From: Bordetella sp. FB-8
GTDB lineage: Bacteria; Pseudomonadota; Gammaproteobacteria; Burkholderiales; Burkholderiaceae_B
Assembly (NCBI RefSeq): GCF_000382185.1
Contig: NZ_KB907784.1
Location: 1,947,633 to 2,011,632, forward strand
Direction: 5' to 3'
DNA length: 64,000 nucleotides
Below the pieces are notes generated by a model. It had not been told where the DNA came from, searched no databases, and saw only the letters and a program-made list of their open reading frames with translations. Of the stretch, positions 8,220-16,822 are shown piece by piece (the stretch's first letter is position 1; the number at the start of each line of letters is the position of its first letter). The translations under genes and the position numbers were made by a program.

Positions 8220-9359
8220 ATGCCAAGAAGCCGATCAGAAGAGGGCTTGAATTCCTTTGAACGAATTGCCAATCGTATTTTGAATGAGCTATGGATCGAG
8301 TTGGAGGCGATTCCCATTGATCAACTTCCTGTGGGAGACGTTTCCGATGATGCATATACAGTTTTCGAAAACCCAGAAATTGGTTGGAAGTATTCGGTAA
8401 TTATTCAGGTGGCTGGGAAGGCGGCAGACTTTTCGTTGGACGCGCTATGCCTTCAGAAGGGCGATGGATTATTACCTGGTTTATGGGAGCCGCGCGAGTT
8501 TGCAAAGCGCGTGGTTGTCCCTTGGCATAAGGCTATCGGTGCCCCGCTTGGAACGTCGGGTGATCCTTACGTCAACAACATTTTTCGCAAGCCTCGCTTC
8601 GATGAGGCGATGAGGGCCGCACGGCGTCGGCCAGTCATGTTCGATACAGTCAAGCGGCTTCTCGATAGAGTCCAGGCATCTGGTTCCCCAGATGAGGTAA
8701 GAGATAGGCTCAAGTTCATTCTGGCACAGCTTCGCCGCTATATGAGTGGCAAGTCGTTTGAGTATCCGATTCCGCAACGTGTGGGTCTAGGGGATACGCT
8801 TGCTTGCTTACTTGGCTATTTGGACACGGCTTCGGGTGGAGCGCGATTGCAGGCCGTTGCTCAAGGATTGGTTATGGCGTTGCAGGCGAAGGGTATCGCT
8901 TACGAGCGAATCATCTCACGCCATGTTAATGCAGCGGACGCGGCTTCGAACAGTGCGGGGGATGTCGAATGTTTTGTGGGAGACCGGAATATCTTCACCA
9001 TTGAGGTAAAAGACCGGGAGTTAACAATCGCAGAGCTTGAGTCCAGCATTGAGAAGGCAAGGTTATCAAGTGTTCAGGAACTCCTGTTTTTTGTACATCG
9101 CAGGCATAGGGAAGAGCCATGTGCGGAAGAAGATAAGGCTCAGATCGAGCGAATTGTCGCCCGGCAGTTTGCTTTAGGACTCAATATTTATATTGAAAAG
9201 GCAGAGCATTTCCTGCGATTGACCTGCACCCTTCTCGGCGAGGACGGGCGCAAGTCTTTCCTGCACTTTGTGGGGTTGGCATTAGGTGCACAAGGAGCAG
9301 ACCCTCAGCATCGGTGGGCATGGAGCCAAGAGGTGAGAGGAATCGGAGCTGAGGCTTAA
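8220..9359 (+). CDS. Probable type II restriction endonuclease (possibly SacI-like)
   Basis: A 379-residue soluble protein whose context, ending 13 bp from a convergent 5-methylcytosine methyltransferase, marks it as the nuclease of a restriction-modification pair. A PD-(D/E)xK-type centre is visible as D~248 in GDVECFVGD and E262-V-K264 in FTIEVKD. The motif PLGTSGDPYVNNIFRKPRFD near residue 105 recalls the SacI endonuclease family; this is from memory and unverified. AGGAGAAACCC precedes the ATG. Base composition is clearly lower in GC than the surrounding core genes, as expected for a transferred system. Confidence 0.72.
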   Translation: MPRSRSEEGLNSFERIANRILNELWIELEAIPIDQLPVGDVSDDAYTVFENPEIGWKYSVIIQVAGKAADFSLDALCLQKGDGLLPGLWEPREFAKRVVVPWHKAIGAPLGTSGDPYVNNIFRKPRFDEAMRAARRRPVMFDTVKRLLDRVQASGSPDEVRDRLKFILAQLRRYMSGKSFEYPIPQRVGLGDTLACLLGYLDTASGGARLQAVAQGLVMALQAKGIAYERIISRHVNAADAASNSAGDVECFVGDRNIFTIEVKDRELTIAELESSIEKARLSSVQELLFFVHRRHREEPCAEEDKAQIERIVARQFALGLNIYIEKAEHFLRLTCTLLGEDGRKSFLHFVGLALGAQGADPQHRWAWSQEVRGIGAEA

Positions 9360-9372
9360 GGATTCGAGCGCT

Positions 9373-10416
9373 TTAAACTATCAAGGGTTCTTCAGTTGCG
9401 TGATGTGATTCGAAAAGAGCTAAGCGCAAGGCATTACCCACAACTTTGGCTAGCATGGGAGGAACAGCATTGCCGACTTGGCTATATTGTCGACTGCGTT
9501 GCCCTGAGAATTCGAACCAGTCAGGAAAGGTTTGAATTCTCGCCGACTCTCTGACGGTAAGGCGGCGGCAGCCTTTTGCTTCTCCAACTCGCGGGCTTCC
9601 TCCGGCGACCAAATGCTGATGATAAGCCGTGAGTTCGCCGTTGGGGTCTAAGATATGTGTTCTATTGCCACCAGCAGATGCTGGAATAGTATGGCTTGGG
9701 CCATCGAGATTTAACGGCCGCCCTTTGCCGTTAAGTAGCATGCCAGCATGCGGGCTTTTGCGCAGAATCGGGTTTTTGCAATAAACAACCTTGGCATTGT
9801 TCGGGGTATCCACTGGTGCACCTTGAATCGCATTCCGAACGGTTGCATAAGGTACTTGTCCTTCGCTGTGAGGCCCGTGGGTTGGCTCAGGGAATGCGAA
9901 TGGAATACCTTTGGGCACGCCTATGATAAAGAGGCGTAACCGATTTTGAGGCACACCATAGTCTGCGGCGTTTAGAACCTTCCAATGCACGTCATAGCCG
10001 AGCTTGCGAAGCTCCCTTATCTTGCTTTCCAGGTAGGGCCTGAATTTTGCCGTAGTGAGTCCGTGGACATTCTCCATTAGGAAGGCGGTTGGCTTTGCTT
10101 CTTTTACGGCGCGGACGAACTGCGGAACCATGTCTCGCAGGTCTTTCATTCCTAATTGCTTGCCACTAACGGAGAACGGTTGACAGGGAGGGCCGCCGGC
10201 CACCAGCCCCAAATTCTTGAATTCAGCGAAATCAACGTCCCGAACGTCGTCACATAGGTGACGAACTTCGGGCATGTTGGCGCGATGGGTATTAATCGCG
10301 TCGGCATCAATTTCAAGGGCAACTTGGACATCCCATCCCGCCATTTTAAGTCCAAGCGAGAGGCCTCCCGCGCCAGCAAAAAGGTCGATAGCTTTAGTGG
10401 CGGGCATGTTTTCCAT
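9373..10416 (-). CDS. DNA (cytosine-5-)-methyltransferase of the restriction-modification pair
   Basis: A 347-residue protein with the ordered motifs of m5C methyltransferases: motif I DLFAGAGGLSLGL binds S-adenosylmethionine, motif IV GGPPCQPFSVSG holds the catalytic Cys, motif VI is ENVHG, motif VIII is QNRLRLFIIG and motif X is QVGNAVPP. It would protect host DNA from the nuclease encoded at 8220-9359. The start at 10416 (MENMPATKAIDLF) fits the family; 10407 is an alternative with GGA upstream. An in-frame start at 10554 would add 46 residues without family support. GC is low relative to the core. Confidence 0.92.
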   Translation of the reverse strand: MENMPATKAIDLFAGAGGLSLGLKMAGWDVQVALEIDADAINTHRANMPEVRHLCDDVRDVDFAEFKNLGLVAGGPPCQPFSVSGKQLGMKDLRDMVPQFVRAVKEAKPTAFLMENVHGLTTAKFRPYLESKIRELRKLGYDVHWKVLNAADYGVPQNRLRLFIIGVPKGIPFAFPEPTHGPHSEGQVPYATVRNAIQGAPVDTPNNAKVVYCKNPILRKSPHAGMLLNGKGRPLNLDGPSHTIPASAGGNRTHILDPNGELTAYHQHLVAGGSPRVGEAKGCRRLTVRESARIQTFPDWFEFSGQRSRQYSQVGNAVPPMLAKVVGNALRLALFESHHATEEPLIV

Positions 10417-10517
10417 GGGGTATTGGGCTTGCAAGGGCCTCGCTGCGGCCCAGCGGGAGAGGGCGCATTTTATAGCACTTGATGATACGGTAGTGGTGCG
10501 CTGTTGCCAATGCTGGA

Positions 10518-10557
10518 TTTTTGCATGTGCAAAAGTTAAATTCCGCACATGCAAAAA
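10518..10557. promoter_or_regulatory. Perfect 13-bp inverted repeat between divergent genes
   Basis: Arms TTTTTGCATGTGC (10518-10530) and GCACATGCAAAAA (10545-10557) are separated by 14 bp. The element lies in the 141-bp divergent intergenic region between the methyltransferase start (10416) and the small gene at 10558, and it abuts the latter's ATG. The position and symmetry fit an operator or a plasmid-type binding site; the protein that binds it is not known. Confidence 0.55.
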
Positions 10558-10824
10558 ATGCTTTCCACCTCTTTGCTCAGAGGGTTGGCTTCGGCTGGCT
10601 CTATTTCAAAGCTAACTGCCCGAGGAGTTCCGGGGGGCTTCCTCTTACTTGTGCAGATAGGCATGGAGGAGGCTCCGCTCAAGGCCTATCGAGGCCAAGC
10701 CCGCATCTTTAAGCGGCTAGACACAGTTGCCAAGTATGTGCATCAAGAGCTTGGCGTGTATCGCTTTGATGTGGAGACGGCGAATTGGTCATATGACGGT
10801 AGCTTGATCTGGCTGGACGGCTGA
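10558..10824 (+). CDS. Small ParC-like / plasmid-accessory protein
   Basis: An 88-residue protein. Its central part LLLVQIGMEEAPLKAYRGQARIF and following RLDTVAKYV..LG..RFDVETANW resemble small proteins often annotated as ParC-family partition-associated factors on plasmids and integrative elements; this is recalled, not checked. The ATG at 10558 is preferred to 10549 because the earlier ATG lies inside the inverted repeat. No clear Shine-Dalgarno is present. It sits between the restriction-modification genes and ychF, in accessory DNA. Confidence 0.5.
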   Translation: MLSTSLLRGLASAGSISKLTARGVPGGFLLLVQIGMEEAPLKAYRGQARIFKRLDTVAKYVHQELGVYRFDVETANWSYDGSLIWLDG

Positions 10825-11044
10825 GATGCCCTGCATCTCTGGCGCTCTCGCGTGCGGTGAGGGCTCTGCGCTCAACCGGTTAAAATCCTCCTTTCGGTGG
10901 ACAAATTCCTGCTATCCAGCCTGGGTTTGCCACATCCACGCCAGCACACGCGACCTCCGCTCTCTCAGCTCCCTCCAGCGCCGGTTGGGCACTTCCACCA
11001 CGCCATGTCGGACTGGGTAGTGCATTGATAAATATAGGATTTCC

Positions 11045-12136
11045 ATGGCTCTGCAATGCGGCATCGTCGGCCTGCCCAACGTCGGCAAATCGACCCTTTT
11101 CAACGCCCTGACCAAGGCGGGCATCGCGGCCGAGAACTACCCCTTCTGCACGATCGAGCCCAATGTCGGCGTGGTCGAGGTGCCCGATCCGCGCCTGGCC
11201 AAGCTGGCCCAGATCGTCTCGCCCGAGCGCATCGTGCCCGCGGTGGTCGAGTTCGTGGACATCGCCGGCCTGGTGGCCGGCGCGAGCCAGGGTGAGGGCC
11301 TGGGCAACCAGTTCCTCTCGCACATCCGCGAGACCGACGCCATCGTCAACGTGGTGCGCTGCTTCGAAGACACCAACGTGATCCACGTGGCCGGCAAGGT
11401 TGACCCCATCGCCGACATCGAAGTGATCTCCACCGAGCTGGCGCTGGCCGACCTGCAGACTATCGAGAAGGCCATCCATCGCAACAACAAGACGGCGCGC
11501 TCGGGCGACAAGGAAGCGGCCAAGCTGGTGGGGCTGCTCGAACGCTGCCAGACGCACCTGGACGCAGGCCAGCCCATCCGCTCGCTGGGCCTGGATGCCG
11601 ACGAGCTGTTCTCGCTCAAGTCCTTCGGTTTCATCACGGCCAAGCCGGCGATGTTCGTGGCCAACGTCAGCGACGACGGCTTTCAGAACAACCCGCTGCT
11701 CGACCGCCTGACCGACTACGCCAACAAGCAAAACGCGCCTGTGGTGGCCATCTGCGCGGCCATCGAGGCCGAGATCGCCGAGCTGGACGACGCCGACAAG
11801 GCCGCTTTCCTGGCCGACATGGGCATGAAAGAGCCCGGGCTGGATCGCCTGATCCGCGCGGGCTACGGCCTGCTGGGCCTACAGACGTATTTCACCGCCG
11901 GCGTGAAGGAAGTGCGCGCCTGGACGGTCAAGGTCGGCGCCACCGCGCCGCAGGCTGCCGGTGTCATCCACACCGACTTCGAGCGCGGCTTCATCCGCGC
12001 CCAGACAATTGCCTACGACGACTTCATTGCCTACAAGGGCGAGGCGGGTGCGAAGGAAGCGGGGAAGATGCGGGCGGAAGGGAAGGAGTATGTGGTGCAG
12101 GATGGGGATGTGATGAATTTCTTGTTTAACGTCTGA
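11045..12136 (+). CDS. ychF: Redox-regulated ATPase/GTPase YchF (OLA1 family)
   Basis: A 363-residue P-loop protein of the Obg-like TRAFAC family that binds ribosomes and prefers ATP. It has G1 GLPNVGKST at ~8-16, the G3 segment [18 protein letters not shown], the modified G4 region (ANVSD) that explains the relaxed nucleotide specificity, and a C-terminal TGS domain ending [24 protein letters not shown] precedes the ATG. A conserved core gene, it separates the two accessory segments of this window. Confidence 0.97.
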   Translation: MALQCGIVGLPNVGKSTLFNALTKAGIAAENYPFCTIEPNVGVVEVPDPRLAKLAQIVSPERIVPAVVEFVDIAGLVAGASQGEGLGNQFLSHIRETDAIVNVVRCFEDTNVIHVAGKVDPIADIEVISTELALADLQTIEKAIHRNNKTARSGDKEAAKLVGLLERCQTHLDAGQPIRSLGLDADELFSLKSFGFITAKPAMFVANVSDDGFQNNPLLDRLTDYANKQNAPVVAICAAIEAEIAELDDADKAAFLADMGMKEPGLDRLIRAGYGLLGLQTYFTAGVKEVRAWTVKVGATAPQAAGVIHTDFERGFIRAQTIAYDDFIAYKGEAGAKEAGKMRAEGKEYVVQDGDVMNFLFNV

Positions 12137-12198
12137 TTCGAGCAAGCCATTTCAGGCGATTGCATCTGCTTGCAGGTGCATCACTGAAAACGACGCGA

Positions 12199-12223
12199 AG
12201 CCCCGCAGATACGGGGCTTTTTC
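12199..12223 (+). terminator. Rho-independent terminator of ychF
   Basis: Stem AGCCCCG / CGGGGCT with loop CAGATA followed by TTTTT, 63 bp after the ychF stop codon. Confidence 0.85.
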
Positions 12224-12232
12224 ATTTCAGCT

Positions 12233-12246
12233 CGTTGCATGCAACG
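12233..12246. promoter_or_regulatory. Perfect 14-bp palindrome upstream of the integrase
   Basis: CGTTGCATGCAACG lies 109 bp before the integrase start and just after the ychF terminator. It could be a recombinase or excisionase site or an operator. No second copy was found by eye near 17000, so attachment-site status is unproven. Confidence 0.35.
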
Positions 12247-12354
12247 ACACTTGATAGCGCTGCGCAAGTGAATACGGGCGTGTATATGGATCTTGCACCG
12301 GACTGAAGAAGGTGTATACGATGAAGCCCTGAGGACGAACAGGAGACCTTCACG

Positions 12355-13539
12355 ATGCTGACAGACGCCCAGTGCCGAGCCGCCAAGCCTAGAGAAGGCA
12401 TCTACCGCCTCAATGACTACAAGGGGCTGTACCTAGAAATCAAACCCAACGGCATCAAGGCTTGGCGCTATCGCTTCAAGCTCAATGACAAGGCCTCGTG
12501 GTTCGCACTTGGCGACTACCCCAGCGTGACGCTCGGCGAGGCCAGAGAGAAGTGCGAGGCGGCGCGGAAGCTGGTCAAGGAGGGCATCAATCCCGTCCAG
12601 AACCGCCAGATCGAACGCATCAAGCGCGAGCAAGACTCAGCGAACACATTCGAGGCCATCGCCAAGGAGTGGCTGGGCCTGAAGGACTGGGAAGAAGTAA
12701 CCAAGAAGCGCAGACTCGACATGCTGGAGCGCGTGGTCTTCCCATCGATTGGCAAGCTGCCGGTGCGTCAGATCACCCCAGCCCACGTTCTCGACATTCT
12801 CAACAAGACGGTCAAGCGCGGCGCACCCACGGTGGCAGCTGAAGCCAAGCGCACCATGTCTGGCGTCTTCGAGCATGCGGTAGCCACCCTGCGGGCCGAC
12901 ACAGACCCTGTTTGGCCGGTTCGCAAAGCGCTGCCGCCCAACAAGACACAACACAAGCGCGCCCTCTGCGCAGAGGAAGTCGGCCAGCTGCTGAACGACT
13001 TTGATGGACATGGCGGCAACTTCCAAACCATCAAGGCCTTCCAGCTCATGTGGCTGACGCTCAGCCGCCCGAATGAATCCGTCCAAGCAGAATGGGCCGA
13101 GTTCGACCTCGAAAAGGCGCTCTGGACCATTCCTGCACTTCGGATGAAAGCGCGGCGAGAGCACGTCGTCCCACTACCGACTCAAGCGGTCGAAATTCTC
13201 AAGGCCATGCATCCGATCACGGGGCACACGAAGTTCGTTTTCCCGAACCGCGACGACCGCCAGCGCCCAATGGCCGACGCAGCCCTGCGGCAGGCGCTCA
13301 AGAAGCTCGGCTGGGCAAAAAAGTACAGCCCGCATGGCACGCGCACCACGGGTAGCACTCGGCTCAATGAAATGGGCTACCGGCCTGACGCCATTGAGGC
13401 GCAGCTGGCACATGCTGAGCCGAACAGTGTTCGGCGCACATACAACCATGCCACCTATCTGGATGAGCGACGGGTAATGATGCAAGACTGGGCGGAAAAA
13501 CTGGAGAGTTGGAAAGCAGCCGCACAAGAAGGAAATTAA
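12355..13539 (+). CDS. P4-type tyrosine-recombinase integrase
   Basis: A 394-residue integrase. Residues ~1-85 form the arm-binding DUF4102 domain (YKGLYLEIKPNGIKAWRYRF, LGDYPSVTLGEAR). A SAM-like core-binding domain follows, then the catalytic domain with Arg in LTLSRPNES, the HGTR box in SPHGTRTTGSTRLNE and the nucleophilic Tyr near the end in VRRTYNHATYLDERR. This class integrates genomic islands, often at tRNA 3' ends; no tRNA is visible here and the attachment site is unclear. The gene is oriented away from ychF, and an IS256-type element begins 62 bp downstream. Confidence 0.93.
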   Translation: MLTDAQCRAAKPREGIYRLNDYKGLYLEIKPNGIKAWRYRFKLNDKASWFALGDYPSVTLGEAREKCEAARKLVKEGINPVQNRQIERIKREQDSANTFEAIAKEWLGLKDWEEVTKKRRLDMLERVVFPSIGKLPVRQITPAHVLDILNKTVKRGAPTVAAEAKRTMSGVFEHAVATLRADTDPVWPVRKALPPNKTQHKRALCAEEVGQLLNDFDGHGGNFQTIKAFQLMWLTLSRPNESVQAEWAEFDLEKALWTIPALRMKARREHVVPLPTQAVEILKAMHPITGHTKFVFPNRDDRQRPMADAALRQALKKLGWAKKYSPHGTRTTGSTRLNEMGYRPDAIEAQLAHAEPNSVRRTYNHATYLDERRVMMQDWAEKLESWKAAAQEGN

Positions 13540-13601
13540 TTTTGAATGTCCTCAAGCCCAGTGCTCAGATGAATTTACGCCGTTCGGTTTCGCCGTTCCA
13601 G

Positions 13602-14937
13602 AGGGAGTGTGCAGAATTTTGTGTAAACGGGTCATTGGCAGGAAACTGCCGCAATCTGACCTGGAAACACGATGTCTACGAAGAAGCACGACGTACCGAA
13701 GGAATTTCTCGATAGCTTGCTGGCGAACTACGAGAAGCCCGAAGACCTGCTGGGCGAGAACGGGATACTCAAGCAGCTGACCAAGCTGATAGTCGAGCGG
13801 GCCCTGGATGCCGAGATGACCGAACACCTCGGTCACGGCAAGAATGAACCGGTCGAGAACCCGACGGGCAACACGCGCAACGGCCGCAGCCGCAAGATAT
13901 TGAAGGGCGAGCAGGGCGAGATGCCCATCGAGGTGCCGCGCGACCGGGACGGCACTTTTGAACCGAAGCTGATCCCCAAGCACCAGCGCCGCTGGGCGGG
14001 GTTTGACGACAAGATCCTGTCGCTCTACGCGCGGGGCCTGACGGTGCGCGAGATCCAGGCACATCTGGAAGAGATGTACGGCACGGAGGTCTCGCCCAGT
14101 CTGATCTCGACGGTGACCGATGCCGTGGTCGATGAAGTGCGTGCCTGGCAGAGCCGCCCGCTCGATGCGGTCTATCCCATCGTCTACATGGACTGCCTAC
14201 ACGTGAAGGTGCGCGATGGCGCGGTGCGCACCAAGGCCGCCTACATTGCCATCGGCATCAACATGGACGGCGACAAGGAGGTGCTGGGCCTGTGGCTCTC
14301 GCCCACCGAAGGGGCCAAGTTCTGGATGCAGGTCGTCACGGAGCTGCGCAACCGGGGCGTGCAGGACATCTTCATCGCCTGCGTCGATGGGCTCAAGGGC
14401 TTCCCCGACGCGATCGAGGCCGTGTTCCCCAAAACGACCGTGCAGCTGTGCATCGTGCACATGGTACGCAACAGCCTGAACTACGTGCATTGGAAACGGC
14501 GCAAGGAAGTGGCCCAGGATCTGCGCCGCATCTATACCTGCGCGACGGCCGACGAGGCCGAAACCATGCTCAAGGAATTCGAGGCGGCCTGGGACAAACA
14601 ATACCCATCCATCAGCCCGATCTGGCAGCGTAACTGGGCGCGCGTCATTCCTTTCTTCGATTACCCGCCGGAAATCCGCAGGGTTATCTACACGACCAAC
14701 GCCATCGAATCCGTGAACATGAGCTTGCGCCGGCTGACGCGGCAACGGGCGGCGTTCCCGACCGACGAGGCGCTGATCAAACTGCTGTACCTGGCGCTGC
14801 GAAACATCAGCCAGAAATGGACGCATCCGATCCGGGATTGGAAGGCCGCGCTGAACCGATTTACCATCCTGTTCGGCGAGCGTGTCCCCTCGCTGTAAAC
14901 CCTATACCCCGTTTACACAAAAATTCGGACACTCCCT
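13602..14937 (+). mobile_element. IS256-family (Mutator type) insertion sequence
   Basis: A 1336-bp element with terminal inverted repeats of ~28 bp: left AGGGAGTGTGCAGAATTTTG, right (reverse complement) AGGGAGTGTCCGAATTTTTG, both continuing GTGTAAACGGG with a one-base offset. It encloses one intact transposase. The expected 8-bp target duplication is not seen (flanks CGTTCCAG and TTACTTGG), which suggests an adjacent rearrangement or recombination between copies. A deleted relative lies at 6738-6890. Confidence 0.85.
13672..14898 (+). CDS. IS256-family transposase
   Basis: A 408-residue Mutator-type DDE transposase. The N-terminal part includes LVERALDAEMTEHLGHGKNE; catalytic acids lie in YMDCLHVKVRDG, ACVDGLKGFPDAI and YTTNAIESVNMSLRR, the last being the family signature. 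Full length with no frameshift, so probably functional. The start follows CCTGGAAACACG, which is only a modest ribosome-binding site. Confidence 0.95.
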   Translation: MSTKKHDVPKEFLDSLLANYEKPEDLLGENGILKQLTKLIVERALDAEMTEHLGHGKNEPVENPTGNTRNGRSRKILKGEQGEMPIEVPRDRDGTFEPKLIPKHQRRWAGFDDKILSLYARGLTVREIQAHLEEMYGTEVSPSLISTVTDAVVDEVRAWQSRPLDAVYPIVYMDCLHVKVRDGAVRTKAAYIAIGINMDGDKEVLGLWLSPTEGAKFWMQVVTELRNRGVQDIFIACVDGLKGFPDAIEAVFPKTTVQLCIVHMVRNSLNYVHWKRRKEVAQDLRRIYTCATADEAETMLKEFEAAWDKQYPSISPIWQRNWARVIPFFDYPPEIRRVIYTTNAIESVNMSLRRLTRQRAAFPTDEALIKLLYLALRNISQKWTHPIRDWKAALNRFTILFGERVPSL

Positions 14938-15047
14938 TTACTTGGCGTTGCTATAGCAGTCTTAGGGCAGTGGGCAAATCTTCAGTTTGGCCTGGTCAAT
15001 CCATAGATTCCGAAGTAGGGGCGAGATCAACATCCCGCCCCTATGAC

Positions 15048-15767
15048 TTAGGCCAAGCTATCAGAGGTGTCCGGCGGAACGCTCAGATCCCCGTAGCCCT
15101 CATCGTCGCGCCAGCTATCGTCGGATTCCGCGCCGGCGCCGCTCTCCGAGAACACTAAACCCGCTCGCCCAGCCTTCAGGTAGTCCAGCCAACCAAGGCA
15201 ATGCAGCGTGTCATCGTTGAACATGCGATCATCTTCGGGGTCATACTCGCCCACCATCTTGCCGGTGGCCTCGATACGCCATTCATCGACCGCGCTCCAT
15301 AGGTCTGCCGTGAGCGGACATTCGTCGTCGATTTCGGGATCGTCAGGGTATATGGCGTTGCTCCCGGCCATCACGCCAGCAACGGCATCATCGAAGGCAA
15401 TAGCCTCGACCAGCTCTTGCCGGGCGTGGAGGTCGTAGAACTCGGCTAGGCCGTCGAACACCTGCGTATCGTCATTGTTGGCGGCTGCTTTCAGTGCGGC
15501 CACACAAGCTGCAACGGTCGGCGGGCCTTGCAGGCTAAGGCCGGCGGCCCGCTCCAAGCCCAGCGCCTGGTTGAGCACGATGATTTCAGCATCGTCCAGG
15601 TGCAGAGCCTTGGTGGCATCCGCTTCTTCGACCATCAAGGCCGCGTAGGAGCGGTAGCCCAGCAGGGTCGCGATAACTTCGGAGAGGTGGGAACGCTTGA
15701 CCGACAGCCCTTGGGCGGCCAGGGTCTGAGAAGCCGCGTAGGCGGCGGGCGAGACGAAAGTAGCCAT
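15048..15767 (-). CDS. Hypothetical acidic protein with an N-terminal helical domain found in accessory genomes
   Basis: A 239-residue protein starting MATFVSPAAYAASQTLA. Residues ~8-45 (LAAQGLSVKRSHLSEVIATL, then LGYRSYAAL) resemble a short helical domain seen at the N-terminus of many plasmid and ICE proteins, sometimes labelled glyoxalase-related; I cannot assign a role. The C-terminal half is strongly acidic (PEIDDECPL, DPEDDRMFNDD). The start at 15767 is chosen for TTGGAG seven bases upstream. It lies between the IS element and the toxin-antitoxin pair and is transcribed in the opposite direction. Confidence 0.65.
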   Translation of the reverse strand: MATFVSPAAYAASQTLAAQGLSVKRSHLSEVIATLLGYRSYAALMVEEADATKALHLDDAEIIVLNQALGLERAAGLSLQGPPTVAACVAALKAAANNDDTQVFDGLAEFYDLHARQELVEAIAFDDAVAGVMAGSNAIYPDDPEIDDECPLTADLWSAVDEWRIEATGKMVGEYDPEDDRMFNDDTLHCLGWLDYLKAGRAGLVFSESGAGAESDDSWRDDEGYGDLSVPPDTSDSLA

Positions 15768-15954
15768 GTTGGGCTCCAATATCGCTGTCCGTGGCGCTGG
15801 GCGTTTTGTCGCTCACGAGCAGCCGGATACCCGGATGGTTCATGGCGAAAAGTACTGGGTGAGGGGTACTGCCTTGCCTGTTTCAAGCCGTCCAGAGCTT
15901 GGGCGGGCGCCGCTAGCCACACTCTACGCCCGCCCGTCCCGTGCTGCAAGCCCA

Positions 15955-15982
15955 TTGCATATATCCGCAACTTGCGTATAAT
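15955..15982 (+). promoter_or_regulatory. Promoter with overlapping palindromic operator for the toxin-antitoxin pair
   Basis: TTGCAT (15955-15960) and TATAAT (15977-15982) are separated by 16 bp, a near-consensus sigma-70 promoter. Between them lies CGCAA-C-TTGCG, extended outward by TAT/ATA with one mismatch, which suits autoregulation by the HTH antitoxin. The -10 box ends only 7 bp before the toxin ATG at 15990. Confidence 0.65.
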
Positions 15983-15989
15983 TTGAGCG

Positions 15990-16328
15990 ATGGAAGCTGT
16001 CTTCGTCGAACTGCCCGCTTTCACCCGCTACCGGGCCGACTATCTGGACGACGAGGGTTTCCGTGGTCTGCAAGAGGCCATGATGAAGAACCCCGAAGCC
16101 GGGGACGTGATCGAGGGCACGGGTGGCCTGCGCAAGCTGCGGCACGGCGACCCGCGCCGAGGCAAGGGCAAGCGAGGCGGCTTGCGGGTGATCTACTACT
16201 GGTGGGATGGCGGCTCGCAATTTTGGCTGTTCACCCTGTACGACAAGGACGAAATGACCGACTTGAGCTCAGATGAGAAGAAGGCGCTCAAGGGTATGTT
16301 GAAAGCGGAATTGGAGGCGAGGCGATGA
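15990..16328 (+). CDS. HigB/RelE-type toxin
   Basis: A 112-residue RelE-superfamily protein with the family features LQEAMMKNPEAGDVIEGTGGLRKLR and RGGLRVIYYWWDGGSQFWLFTLYDKDE. Such toxins are ribosome-dependent mRNA interferases neutralised by the neighbouring antitoxin. The toxin-first order and an ATGA overlap with the next gene are typical of higBA-like loci. The ATG starts about where transcription from the -10 box at 15977 would begin, so the message may be leaderless. No Shine-Dalgarno is seen. Confidence 0.88.
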   Translation: MEAVFVELPAFTRYRADYLDDEGFRGLQEAMMKNPEAGDVIEGTGGLRKLRHGDPRRGKGKRGGLRVIYYWWDGGSQFWLFTLYDKDEMTDLSSDEKKALKGMLKAELEARR

Positions 16329-16639
16329 AAAAGCGGAACCTGTTTGCAGAGATTGCCGAGGGCTTCGATGCCCTGACGAACGCGCGCGCCGGCAAGCAGA
16401 CGCTGCGCACGCACGAGGTGGAAATCCACCCGGCGCCGGACGTGACAGCCGACGAGCTGCTGGCCCTGCGCGAGCGCCTGCACCTGTCGCGCCCGGTGTT
16501 CGCCCGTTACCTGCGCACCAACCCCCGCACCCTGGAAAACTGGGAGCAGGGCCGGGCCAAGCCCAACGCCCAGGCCGCCCTGCTGATCCGCCTGGTCGAG
16601 AAATTCCCTGACACGGTGGAACGGCTGGCAGTGGTATGA
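16325..16639 (+). CDS. HigA-type helix-turn-helix antitoxin
   Basis: A 104-residue protein with a C-terminal Xre-like HTH: DELLALRERLHLSRPVFARY, then LRTNPRTLENWEQGRAKPN. This is the standard form of antitoxins paired with HigB/RelE-type toxins. It should bind both the toxin and the palindrome upstream of the operon. The start overlaps the toxin stop (ATGA), implying coupled translation. Confidence 0.9.
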   Translation: MKKRNLFAEIAEGFDALTNARAGKQTLRTHEVEIHPAPDVTADELLALRERLHLSRPVFARYLRTNPRTLENWEQGRAKPNAQAALLIRLVEKFPDTVERLAVV

Positions 16640-16798
16640 CGGATTTTCAAAAGCGGGTATGAAATGACCATGCCAAAGCGGGTATCAAGCATTGGTGCGG
16701 TTCGTATCCCATTCTTCCCGTTCAACGTCTGACGGTTTTGCGACTTCCGGGACGTTCAGTGACGTTGGGCGGACTGAGTAAATTTTTTGAAATTAAAG

Positions 16799-16822
16799 GG
16801 AGGCTGCTGAGCCTCCTTTTCT
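16799..16822 (+). terminator. Probable terminator downstream of the toxin-antitoxin operon
   Basis: Stem GGAGGCT (16799-16805) / AGCCTCC (16810-16816) with loop GCTG, followed by TTTTC. It lies 160 bp after the antitoxin stop. Confidence 0.7.

Noticed and set aside
6588..10887. CGGTTAAAATC occurs at 6588-6598 and at 10877-10887, on both sides of the first accessory segment, like an 11-bp attachment repeat.
   Set aside because: TTAAAAT looks like a common -10 region in this genome (a similar GGTAAAATGG lies before ribB), and the bases beyond the 11 do not match, so chance or shared promoter sequence is more likely.
13594..14945. 8-bp target duplication around the IS256 element.
   Set aside because: The flanking octamers CGTTCCAG and TTACTTGG are unrelated, so no duplication can be claimed.
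16647..16690. Direct repeat AAAGCGGGTAT, twice with a 15-bp gap after the antitoxin gene.
   Set aside because: Only two short copies; insufficient for a CRISPR, iteron array or attachment site.
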